A DNA stretch of 64,000 nucleotides from Dechloromonas sp. HYN0024 (GTDB taxonomy: Bacteria; Pseudomonadota; Gammaproteobacteria; Burkholderiales; Rhodocyclaceae), in contig NZ_CP031842.1 of NCBI RefSeq assembly GCF_003441615.1, forward strand, positions 1,320,501-1,384,500, in the 5' to 3' direction. The notes beneath the pieces are model-generated. The model was not told the DNA's origin. It saw only the letters and a program-made list of their open reading frames with translations, and ran no database searches. Every line of letters starts with the position of its first letter. The first letter of the stretch is position 1. The position numbers were made by a program, and so were the translations under genes. This document shows, piece by piece, positions 9,301-15,947 of the stretch.

Positions 9301-9984
9301 AGTGGAACTGTTGGCACCGGAAATGAGATTTCCGTTTGCATACCATTTATACGATATGGGACCTATGCCATCGGCGTCCATCAGCGTGTTGCTGGCAGTA
9401 AGTATTTGACCTTGTTGAACCGTGCCACTAATGACCACCTCACCCGTTGGGACGTTATTTGCAGGGGGGGGCGGTGTGGTGCTACTGCTACTTCCGCTGC
9501 CTCCAAGCCCACCCGTTGCGGCGGCTATTCCCACACCGCCGGCAATGAGGCCGAGGAAAGTGCCCATCGATAGTCCTGTTTCCTCGGCTGCCCCTATACT
9601 TGCAGCGGTCAGCGAATGACCGCTGGCTGGAAGGGGAAGCATGCCGGATGCCGGGTCACCCTCTGCAACGCCTGCGGCGGGCAGTGGTTGCGTGGTATCA
9701 GTGAGGGTCAGCGTGCTATCGAGCGTGGCCTCGGGGTTGCTGAATTGCGGACCGGCACCTTGGCCGGGATAGAAGTCAATGATTTCGACGGACGTAGATT
9801 GTGTCGCACTTTCTACGACAAGTTTGCGCCCGACACGGCGCCGGCGCATGTCTTCCGGGGCTTGTCCGGTGCGCTCATCAATCAGCTCGTAGCGCGTGTT
9901 CGGCATGGCATTGATGGTTGTTTGGCGCCCAACGCGCTGGAGCCTGGACTTGCCGTCGGGAGAGATGCTGTTAAGTAAAGTCAT
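3382..9984 (-). CDS. Giant RTX adhesin with embedded serralysin-type metalloprotease, probable type I secretion substrate
   Basis: A 2200-residue secreted protein, last gene of a type I secretion operon. Approximate order of domains: a BapA-like N-terminal segment (1-60); a glycine-rich linker (130-170); an Ig-like and a VCBS/cadherin-like unit (175-385); five 91-residue Ig-like repeats (386-840); further VCBS and Ig-like units (840-1055); a delta-60/DUF5122 repeat region with recurrent YNTDGSLDTSF motifs (1060-1460); a cadherin-like unit; and an M10 metalloprotease. The protease has the zinc motif HETGHALGLKHPG near 1705 and a Met-turn SIMSYVY near 1740. RTX nonapeptides such as GGLGNDTLTGGLGND lie near 1870-1910, followed by a cadherin-like unit and a C-terminal domain. 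There is no Sec signal peptide, as expected for ABC export with a C-terminal signal. Adhesion, processing and release are inferred roles. The gene starts 62 bp after the HlyD-like gene ends. Confidence 0.87.
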   Translation of the reverse strand: MTLLNSISPDGKSRLQRVGRQTTINAMPNTRYELIDERTGQAPEDMRRRRVGRKLVVESATQSTSVEIIDFYPGQGAGPQFSNPEATLDSTLTLTDTTQPLPAAGVAEGDPASGMLPLPASGHSLTAASIGAAEETGLSMGTFLGLIAGGVGIAAATGGLGGSGSSSSTTPPPPANNVPTGEVVISGTVQQGQILTASNTLMDADGIGPISYKWYANGNLISGANSSTLTLTAGEVGKKITVIASYTDGLGHLENTTSLETTAVTTLSTTNHAPTLAAPASAAYTDTSSPDTFANITGILAGNDTDGDTLSYGIVGSSVAGGIATKIGTYATLEVITSSGAYTVKPNNTSINGLTANASEDFVVTVSDGLVSTQSILSLNLTGTNDLPTGTVTISGTATQGQTLTASNSLADADGLGAITYTWKDNTGATLGTGSSLTLAEGQVGKAITVTAAYTDGHGTAESKTSLATSAVANVNDLPTGSVTISGTATEGQTLTASNSLADADGLGAITYTWKDNTGATLGTGSSLTLAEGQVGKAITVTAAYTDGHGTAESKTSLATSAVANVNDLPTGSVTISGTATQGQTLTASNSLADADGLGAITYTWKDNTGATLGTGSSLTLAEGQVGKTVTVTAAYTDGHGTAESKTSLATSAVANVNDLPTGSITISGTATQGQTLTASNSLADADGLGAITYTWKDNTGATLGTGSSLTLAEGQVGKTVTVTAAYTDGHGTAESKTSLATSAVANVNDLPTGSVTISGTATQGQALTASNSLADADGLGAITYTWKDNTGATLASGSSFTLTAAQVGKTVTATASYTDSHGTAESVASAATTLIASSGGSGGNTSPTLATPNPIAYVDTSSANIFVSSGATLSGSDADNNTLTYGISGGTVIGSLSSLVGVYGSLQVNSGTGAYTFTPNNAAINAIATNISETFTVTITDGIVTTPTTADLVINLTGANDLPTGSIAITGAVTVGNVLTALNTLNDADGMGAVSYQWNANGSAITGATGSTYTLTASETGKTISATASYLDGHGTAESSTSAATALVSAVGANHAPVVSLGGNLDPTFSSDGKLETDIVAPATPAANDFAMSLAIQGDGKYIAAGYSGSDFAVVRYNTDGSLDTSFSGDGKLTTDLSGVDEEHALALQTDGKIVVAGSSGSKTDLALVRYNTDGSLDTTFNTTGKITYSTGTAAEQLNALAIQSDGKIIAGGYGGTTGSQYELLRYNANGTLDTTFNTTGTVAGYFVASQMSEIDGLAQQSNGKIIVAGTTTPNGTNVSDFAIARYTSAGALDATFGSAGKLVLDHNKYDYITDVKVLADDSILLAGYSRASGGTFDGVVIHLSASGTLDTTFGTNGYATFGQGNGANDKFFSLDIEADGKILVAGSTDSNASGLIARFNTDGSLDTSFNAMGSLTAKFGANTSIIHDIAMATSGELVAIGESTSNNFGALRLGGGLTNHALMASAGSIRPASMTTNILNYQIPANAFYDADPTDVLTYSATQADGSQLPDWLTFNAATRTFSGTAGAADFGQLQVKVTASDGISSAASTFTIDIKTDFINCVENAAGSRWNSASPLGTPIHISYSFMKAQPSYETTLDGPFREFTDAQKVAARTVLAKYSSISGIIFDEVIEDVSTSATASAAAGTCGQLRYGSYDDPAVTSTGSAYYPGSGEYCGDIWLNVSTNYANATNPFEGSRPYGTMTHETGHALGLKHPGANPGEAPLLETYGLVDMRTNSIMSYVYRNDATINTSTGDEIYPSTPMIYDVATIQYLYGVNNSYNAGNDVYTYDPTQPFFKNIWDGGGIDTIDISNYTFGSTINLTPGTFSSLHTRATAPSSASTYWGTDNLSISYNCIIENAIGSTAADTIIGNDADNNLDGRAGNDTINGGLGNDTLTGGLGNDSLTGGSGTDRAIYAGGRSEYTLTDLGGGRYTVVDNVTGNGNDGTDSLIGIETLVFSDQTLSLGNSPPLVAASTHASADINAVNVTLASLFTDTDALTYQITSGALPGGLALDSNTGVISGATASITAPVSLTIQATDSAAQTASTSLKLYLSDMGAITPSSSTRVGNILSFDFLVDESVDPGKLNPADDNGSGTGLSLLNLTLGYDASVLHFNSVSTTEEGANVAATGTATESGSTGSIALNWNDTSPMTGHLQMAMSVSFAVVQEGDFKLEITPTNYDGFDLSAQATHAWFSTV
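7465..8829 (-). repeat. Five tandem 273-bp units inside the adhesin gene
   Basis: Five consecutive units of 273 bp (91 codons) start at the Asp codon of DLPTG. A marker string recurs at 7741, 8014, 8287 and 8560, exactly 273 bp apart. Units 1-4 are nearly identical in DNA, differing at a few codons: TQGQ versus TEGQ, and KAITV in units 1-2 versus KTVTV in units 3-4. Unit 5, closest to the C-terminus, is more diverged after its first 46 codons. Such identity indicates recent duplication or gene conversion. Confidence 0.95.
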
Positions 9985-10046
9985 GGCGTCAATTCCAGTT
10001 AATCAATGTTGGGGTGCTGTGGACATTCTTTGAGTCGCGGTTTTGA

Positions 10047-11279
10047 TCATTTTTCTCGAAAGGCTTCCTGGACGCGCAGCAAAGGTTTCATGAAGTATTG
10101 CCAGACGGTTCTTTGGCCGGTAACGATATCCACCGTCGCTTGCATACCGGGCAGAACGGGTAGTTGCTTGCCGCCTTTGGACAGCGTTTCGACAGGGGTG
10201 CGCACGACCACGCGATAGAAGGGCTGCTCATTGCTGCGCTTGTCCTCGCGCATGGTGTCAGGGCTGACCGACTCGACTTCCCCTTCAAGTACGCCGTATT
10301 GGAGGTAGTCGTAGGCTGTGAGTTTGACGACGGCGCGAATGCCTGGATAGAGAAAGGCGACGTCGGCGGGGCTGACCTTGGCTTCAATACGCAGCCCTCC
10401 ATCGAGCGGAACAATTTCCATAATGTCTGCGCCGGGCTGAATGACGCCGCCAACAGTATTGATCCGGATGTTCTTGACGGTGCCGCGAAGCGGGGCTTTG
10501 AGGGTGGTTCGCTCCATCAGGTCTCGGCGTGCACCGGTGACCTCCTCGACTTGCGCCAGTTCGGACTGTGTTTTGAGCAACTCGGTACTGGCATCAGCGC
10601 GGAAACGGTTAATGCGGTCGGTGAGCTGCAGTCTGGTTTCGTTTAGTTGGCGGCGGAGGCGCAGGGCTTCGACTTCAGGCACGAGACCTCGTTTAACCAT
10701 GGGCTCGGTGATTTTGAGTTCATCGGCGATGAGGCCGACGCTCCTTTGCAAACTGGCGACAGATTCTTGCAGCGCGCGTTGCCTCGAGCTATAGGTCGCG
10801 CGTTCGCTGTCGATGAGATCTTTGTCATCGATGACCTCAGGTGGGAATTTGGGTTCCTTTCCTTGGGACTCGGCTTGCAGACGGGCGACTGAAGCCAGCA
10901 AAGCTAGACGCCGCTTGTTCATTTCGGAGAAAGAGGATTCGGCGCGTGTCGGGTCAATTACGACGAGCAGCGCGCCTTGCTCGACAACCATGCCTTCCTT
11001 GATCTTGAGTTCGGACAGGATGCCGCCTTCAAGAGACTGGATAATCTGAACGCGGCTGGATGGAACGACTTCGCCGATGCCTTTGGTGATCTGCTCGATT
11101 TGGGCATGGCGCGACCAGATAATGAGGGATAGCAGGGATATCAGGAGGAGTACGGAAACCCTGCTCCAAAGTGGGGAGCGATCAATACGAATGGCTGTCG
11201 CGTAGGCGCGCCGGCTTTCCCCAGTGACGGTCCTTTTGGTGGCGTTAACGATGGCTTCAGGCTGTTTTGACATGGCCAT
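10047..11279 (-). CDS. HlyD-family membrane fusion protein of the type I secretion system
   Basis: A 410-residue periplasmic adaptor that would link the inner-membrane ABC exporter to the TolC-like channel. A short cytoplasmic N-terminus is followed by one membrane segment near residues 40-58 (VSVLLLISLLSLIIW). A lipoyl/barrel half with the block VQIIQSLEGGILSELKIKEG comes next, then a long coiled coil (about 110-250), and the second barrel half (LKAPLRGTVKNIRINTVGG). The C-terminal block LPVLPGMQATVDIVTGQRT is typical of HlyD/LapC proteins. The start overlaps the end of the ABC transporter gene by 23 bp, indicating translational coupling. Confidence 0.92.
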   Translation of the reverse strand: MAMSKQPEAIVNATKRTVTGESRRAYATAIRIDRSPLWSRVSVLLLISLLSLIIWSRHAQIEQITKGIGEVVPSSRVQIIQSLEGGILSELKIKEGMVVEQGALLVVIDPTRAESSFSEMNKRRLALLASVARLQAESQGKEPKFPPEVIDDKDLIDSERATYSSRQRALQESVASLQRSVGLIADELKITEPMVKRGLVPEVEALRLRRQLNETRLQLTDRINRFRADASTELLKTQSELAQVEEVTGARRDLMERTTLKAPLRGTVKNIRINTVGGVIQPGADIMEIVPLDGGLRIEAKVSPADVAFLYPGIRAVVKLTAYDYLQYGVLEGEVESVSPDTMREDKRSNEQPFYRVVVRTPVETLSKGGKQLPVLPGMQATVDIVTGQRTVWQYFMKPLLRVQEAFREK

Positions 11280-13401
11280 CCTTCAGTGCCTTCAGTACGT
11301 CAAGTTTTGGGCCGTCGGCCACAATTTGGCCGTTGTCGACGACGATCAGCCGGCTAACCAGTTCCAGGGTCGAGGCCTTGTGGGTGACCAGGATGAGCGT
11401 AGCGTCGCCGATTTCTCGGTGGATTCCCTGGAGAACGGCGACTTCGCTCGCCTGATCCATGGCCGAAGTAGGTTCATCCAGCAGATATACCCTGGGACGT
11501 GCCAGGATGGTGCGCGTTAGGGCTATGGCCTGGCGCTGACCGGCTGAAAGGGTGTCGCCGCGCTCACCGACAAGGCGCTCAAATCCCTTGGGGTGGGCCG
11601 CGGCTATGGATTTGACCCCGGTCCAGCTGGCGACGCGGAGTAGTTCTTCGTCGGTGGTGTCAGGTGCAGACAGGACAATATTTTCGCGCAGGCTGCCGTG
11701 GAAAAGGCGGCCATCCTGAGGCAGGAGGAGAACCGTGGCGCGCATGTCGGCGGGCTCAATCCGGCTAACGTCTACGCCGTCCATCAACAGGCTGCCGCTG
11801 GTCGGTTGATAAAGCCCGGCCAGCAAGCGCAGAAGCGTCGATTTTCCACTGCCCATTCGGCCAATGACTCCAACGCGTTCACCTTTGCGGATGATCAGAT
11901 TGGCAGATCGAATAATGGCCGGCTCGTCCGCCTTGTAGGCAAAGCTCGCCTGGCGCAAGTGCATTTCGCCAGACCAGTGACTGCCACTCAAATATTGCTG
12001 CTGTGGATCACGATCAAGGGGCAGACTCATGATCCGGTTGAGGCTGGATAGCGCGCTCTTGATGTTCTGGAAGCGCAGCGCAAGCGACGTGAGATTGGTC
12101 AGTGGTGCAAGCGCTCGGGATGTCAGTTGAACGGCTGCGATTATCGCACCAGCAGTAACCTCACCCGCAGCGACGAGGTATACACCCCAAACGAGGAGAA
12201 CAACGGTACCTAATTGTTGTACCAAAACGGTGGCGTTGATGGTAATGCCGGAAAGCGTGGCACTTTTTACCGCAGTTCTCGAAATGCCTTCGCTAGAGGC
12301 ATCGTATCGGGCCCGCATGCGCGGCTCGGCGCGGGTGGTTTTTAGGGTTTCGATGCCTTCCAGCGATTCGATGACGGTACCGTGTCGGATGGAAGATTCC
12401 CGCAATCCCTCGCGGGCCAGACCGGCCAAGGGCCACTGGAGGGCGATTGCCATTAAGGCAACGAGGCAGAACGTGCCGAGCGGAACAATGGCCAGTGGTC
12501 CGGCAATCACTGCCGTGACGACAATGAAGAGCAGGGCAAAGGGCAGGTCGGCGATCGCCACCAGTGACGCCGAGGTGACAAAGTTCCGCACCTGCTCGAA
12601 TTCCTTGAAGATGTTGGCGAATGCACCGGAAGACTGGGCACGGTGCTCGAGACGGGCCCGCAGGACGTGATCGAAGATGGCATCACCGAGGACCAGGTCA
12701 ATTTTTTTCCCGGCACTGTCGAGCACCCTGGTGCGAGCGGTACGGGAGATGAATTCCAGAACCATCGCCAGCACGACACCACCGGCCAGTGACCACAAGG
12801 TGACATAGGCCTGATTGGGGAGCACCCGATCGTATACCGTGAGGGTGAAGATGATGCTGGCCAGGGTCAGAATATTGATGATCCCGGCCAGCGACATGGC
12901 CTCGAAATAATAGCGGCGGTAGCGCCAGATGACAGGCCAGAACCAGTTTTCCTTGTGGCGTGGAACAAGTTCGTCGGCTCGCGAATCACTCGTCTGGCGT
13001 TGCCGGATGAGGAGGAGTTCTCCGGTGTACAGCCCGGCCAGTTGATCTTTGGTGACGGAGTAATTGGCGCGATGCTTGTTGCCTACAATGCCGATGTGCT
13101 CCTGACCTGTTTCGGTGATTACCACCGCCCGTCCACCGGTAAGCAAGGCCAGGCAAGGCAATTGCTCTCCGGTAATCGCTTTCAGCTCTGTCTTGATCAG
13201 GTTGGCGGCAAAGCCTAGCGTCAGGAGTGCCTCCGCCAGCGCCCCGGAGTCATTGATGCCATCCAGCGTGATGTTGGCAAAAATGACGTCGCGGCTTTTG
13301 GGGAAGCCAAGCAGTCTGAGGCAACTTGCCGCAGCGTCTACTAGCGATTCGTCTGGCAGTTTGCCCTGGCTCGACGGGTGTGATGTGGTATCGAGGCCCA
13401 T
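11257..13401 (-). CDS. Type I secretion ABC transporter with degenerate C39-like domain
   Basis: A 714-residue HlyB/LapB-type exporter. The N-terminal 140 residues resemble a C39 peptidase domain but show no catalytic Cys in the usual N-terminal position. This suggests a C39-like domain that binds rather than cleaves substrate. Membrane segments span about 165-435. The ATPase domain has Walker A GRMGSGKST near 510, signature LSAGQRQAIALTR, Walker B VYLLDEPTSAMD and the H-loop VTHK. It would energise export of the giant RTX protein encoded two genes downstream. The stop of the TolC-like gene is 4 bp upstream of its start. Confidence 0.93.
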   Translation of the reverse strand: MGLDTTSHPSSQGKLPDESLVDAAASCLRLLGFPKSRDVIFANITLDGINDSGALAEALLTLGFAANLIKTELKAITGEQLPCLALLTGGRAVVITETGQEHIGIVGNKHRANYSVTKDQLAGLYTGELLLIRQRQTSDSRADELVPRHKENWFWPVIWRYRRYYFEAMSLAGIINILTLASIIFTLTVYDRVLPNQAYVTLWSLAGGVVLAMVLEFISRTARTRVLDSAGKKIDLVLGDAIFDHVLRARLEHRAQSSGAFANIFKEFEQVRNFVTSASLVAIADLPFALLFIVVTAVIAGPLAIVPLGTFCLVALMAIALQWPLAGLAREGLRESSIRHGTVIESLEGIETLKTTRAEPRMRARYDASSEGISRTAVKSATLSGITINATVLVQQLGTVVLLVWGVYLVAAGEVTAGAIIAAVQLTSRALAPLTNLTSLALRFQNIKSALSSLNRIMSLPLDRDPQQQYLSGSHWSGEMHLRQASFAYKADEPAIIRSANLIIRKGERVGVIGRMGSGKSTLLRLLAGLYQPTSGSLLMDGVDVSRIEPADMRATVLLLPQDGRLFHGSLRENIVLSAPDTTDEELLRVASWTGVKSIAAAHPKGFERLVGERGDTLSAGQRQAIALTRTILARPRVYLLDEPTSAMDQASEVAVLQGIHREIGDATLILVTHKASTLELVSRLIVVDNGQIVADGPKLDVLKALKDGHVKTA

Positions 13402-13405
13402 CGAG

Positions 13406-14662
13406 CTATTTCAGGGTCTCGAGTTTTTCGTTCAACTTGCCAATAGACGCCAGCCATTTCGCTCGCGCGAGGTCTTGATCCACCTCTTCCGAGAGGGCTT
13501 GCCCACGGGCAGCAAAGCGTTCGTTTTCATAAGAAAGCACTTCGATGACATTCCGGCGACCCAGTCTGAATTGTTCGAGGACAATGTCGAACGTGATATT
13601 CGTTTCTTGAATGAGTTGCTTGAGCGTCGCGATTCGCTGCTTTCGCTGTTCGACCAGCATCCAGAGTCTGTGCGACTCGGCCTCTAGTTCGGAGATGCCA
13701 GCAGCCAGGGAGGCATCACTTGAACGTGTTCTGGCCCGAGCCGCGTATTCCCGCGCGTTGGACGTGTTGCCGTCAAACAGGGGGGCACTGACGTTGAGGC
13801 CGATGGTGTTAAGTCCAAATTGACGAGTCTTGCCAAAGTAATCCTGTTCCGTTTGCGAACTAAGCTGCAACGCTACCGAGGGCTTCCACCAAGCGGCGGC
13901 GGCCTCTGCATCGGCGTTTGCGCTGTTACGGCGAGCCGTCGCACCAAGGATTGCGGGATGTTGGGTACGCAAAAGGTTGCCAATGTTGTCCGGTTCGTGC
14001 GCAGGCAGGAATTTTCCGAAATTTGGGGGCGCTTCAGTCGGGACAAGCGTACATGAGCAGATTTGCTGCAATTGCATCGCAACATCGCGGATGGAAAGGT
14101 TTCGCGCCTCTTGCGAATTGGCGAGTTGGGAAATTCGCATCTTGACCAAAGTAAGATCGGATGCACGCCCTTTGTCAAATGACGCAATATCGGCAACCGT
14201 TTTTTCAATTTTTCGCAAGGCAAGGAGTTGCTCGTTGCTTAACTTTTGAAGTTCGGTTTGTCGATGCCACTCGAGATAGGTTTCGGCGAGGCGCGATGTC
14301 AGCGTGAGCTTCAGTTCATTGTGTTGTGCGATAGCTGCGGCGGTATCTTCTTCTCTTGCCTTGATGCTGTTGCTCGTTTTTCCACCGTCAAAAAGCAGCT
14401 GCGATGCGGTCACTCCGGGTCGGACGCTATTGTTCGATCCTGAATAAAGAACCGAGTGGCTTGAACCTGCCTGGACATTGGCGGCAACTTGCGGCAACCA
14501 AGCGCCACGGGCAGCATCTGTCAGGTATGCACTGGAAGTTGCGCTTTCGGTGGCGGCGACAATCCGTGGGTGCTGTTCTCCGATAACCCAAAGAAAATCG
14601 TTTAGCGAGGCCCCGTGCGAAAGGCATGGTGCCAATAAAAAAATTACCAAATACTTTCGCAT
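13406..14662 (-). CDS. TolC-family outer-membrane channel of the type I secretion system
   Basis: About 418 residues when started at MRKYLVIFLLAPCLSHGA, which is a clear signal peptide. The frame stays open 32 codons further upstream without a signal-like sequence. The mature part shows the TolC/LapE pattern: two repeats of long amphipathic helices, QLLFDGGKTSNSI in the first half and SAPLFDGNTSNAREYAAR in the second, and a helical C-terminus. It would form the outer-membrane and periplasmic conduit for the exporter. It is the first gene of the operon; a conserved palindrome lies 231 bp upstream at 14893. Confidence 0.9.
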   Translation of the reverse strand: MRKYLVIFLLAPCLSHGASLNDFLWVIGEQHPRIVAATESATSSAYLTDAARGAWLPQVAANVQAGSSHSVLYSGSNNSVRPGVTASQLLFDGGKTSNSIKAREEDTAAAIAQHNELKLTLTSRLAETYLEWHRQTELQKLSNEQLLALRKIEKTVADIASFDKGRASDLTLVKMRISQLANSQEARNLSIRDVAMQLQQICSCTLVPTEAPPNFGKFLPAHEPDNIGNLLRTQHPAILGATARRNSANADAEAAAAWWKPSVALQLSSQTEQDYFGKTRQFGLNTIGLNVSAPLFDGNTSNAREYAARARTRSSDASLAAGISELEAESHRLWMLVEQRKQRIATLKQLIQETNITFDIVLEQFRLGRRNVIEVLSYENERFAARGQALSEEVDQDLARAKWLASIGKLNEKLETLK

Positions 14663-14892
14663 CAGCCCGTAATAAATACGCAATGATCGAGTTGCTCGTG
14701 CCAGTAAATATGGTGCAAAACGGATGTATTCTGTGGATGATTCCGGGTTTTGATGCATGCGTTATGGTTTCCCGTTTTTGATTAACGAAATATTGTTCTG
14801 GTATATTTTTAAATGGTTTACTCCAGACCCCGATTTGTTGACGAAGTCATACGGATATAATTTCATTTTACGTTTTTCGGCCCAGGAAGAAA

Positions 14893-14908
14893 TCACCCCG
14901 AGAGGTGA
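14893..14908 (+). promoter_or_regulatory. Palindrome TCACCCC-N2-GAGGTGA, copy 1
   Basis: A 16-bp near-perfect palindrome identical in its 14 fixed positions to copies at 18739-18754 and 20442-20457. A TAATCA hexamer starts 22 bp downstream on the plus strand, the same spacing at which the other two copies have TAGAGT. It could act on the small ORF at 14982 or on the secretion operon to the left. Binding by a regulator is inferred. Confidence 0.5.
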
Positions 14909-14925
14909 GGCTGGCTGGGAAAAAT

Positions 14926-14974
14926 GGGATTAATCAGGTTTTTAATCTGATGGACTAACCTCAAAATTAATCCC
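14926..14974 (+). repeat. Nested inverted repeats upstream of a small ORF
   Basis: GGGATTAAT (14926-14934) pairs with ATTAATCCC (14966-14974). Inside, AGGTT pairs with AACCT, while ATCAG (14933-14937) could instead pair with CTGAT (14947-14951). The two foldings exclude each other. There is no T-tract, so it is not a standard terminator. It lies directly before the ATG at 14982. Confidence 0.45.
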
Positions 14975-14981
14975 GATAATC

Positions 14982-15143
14982 ATGCAAGAAATTCGTGATG
15001 CCATAGATATATTTCCGGACTGTTTGGCTTGTTTCAGAATACGGTTTCATGATATTTTTTTCTCCCTATTTGTGGTGGTTTTCAGTTTGGTGATGTCCCT
15101 ATATTGTGGGGTGGCGCTACGCGGCCTTTATTGCCAGTCTTGA
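14982..15143 (+). CDS. Possible 53-residue membrane protein
   Basis: A short open frame begins MQEIRDAIDIFPDCLACFRI and has a hydrophobic stretch near residues 25-43 (SLFVVVFSLVMSLYCGVAL), enough for one membrane span. It lies 74 bp downstream of palindrome copy 1 and just after the hairpin at 14926-14974. No Shine-Dalgarno sequence is visible and I recognise no family. It may be chance or the 5' stub of a lost gene; the rest of 14663-15404 holds nothing recognisable. Confidence 0.25.
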   Translation: MQEIRDAIDIFPDCLACFRIRFHDIFFSLFVVVFSLVMSLYCGVALRGLYCQS

Positions 15144-15404
15144 CCGTAAATTTCCGACTTCTCCAGAGGTAAAGCCTGTGTGTCCTTGGACATTTCTCAC
15201 GAAATTGGCTGTCGGGTCGCTGCTTTCTGGCTGCGTGTAAGGGAAGGTGCCAAATGGCCAATGCTTGAGATTCATCGATGAATTTCAATCAGTGGAATTG
15301 CTGAAGCGTCCGCCTAGTTCGAACACAACATTCCTGCACAACTTGGACCCGTACACCTTCGAGCACTTGCACTCACTCGGCGAAGCGATGAAAAGCTGCA
15401 ATAA

Positions 15405-15617
15405 TTTGATCGCGAAGCACGTATCGAAAGAATCCTCCATCCGGATCAGACTAGGGTTGCCAAACGAGAGGAGATTATTCAGTTTCTTGAAGGACTGAGT
15501 GCCGAGCAGTTCGGAGAGGCAATGACCCTGATGCTTTTCGGACGCCGCGATATTGAAGACGCTGCCGATATTCGGAATATCACTTCATCATATGCAATGG
15601 GTCGGCGGGATGCCTAG
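15405..15617 (+). pseudogene. Open fragment without a start, faintly DUF3775-like
   Basis: Seventy codons stay open between two stops and include REEIIQFLEGLSAEQFGEAM followed by TLMLFGRRDIEDAADI. The helical pattern and the LFGRRDIED block recall DUF3775-type proteins, but weakly. No start codon is found at its beginning, and a stop lies immediately upstream. I read it as the remains of a gene in a decayed stretch. From 15618 to 15947 I see no convincing gene. Confidence 0.25.
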
Positions 15618-15947
15618 TATCGGGCTGAAAAATTCGGCAATCATTACTTCGTCAAGGATGCGAAGCGTTTTGGTCTCACGGTGGCAACAGATACCACACG
15701 GCGTTTATGAGGTCCTTTGCCAAGACGCTCGATGCTATAGACGGCAGCAACCGATGAATCCAAGGACATATTCCTGTGGTTGCCCAAAAGGCATCCCAAT
15801 GGGTGCTCAGGCGGAGTTGCTCGCGTCAGCTTTCCGGCGTGGTTCAGATTCAAGCGGTCGTGGACGACCTCACCCAATCGACCAAAACCGGCCATGCACA
15901 GCGGCAATCCAGCTTGAAATGTGGGGGGCGTTATCCAAAGTGCAGCT

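Noticed and set aside
14893..14974. Possible c-di-GMP riboswitch upstream of the small ORF
   Set aside because: The GEMM-I and GEMM-II consensus blocks are absent; only simple inverted repeats are seen.
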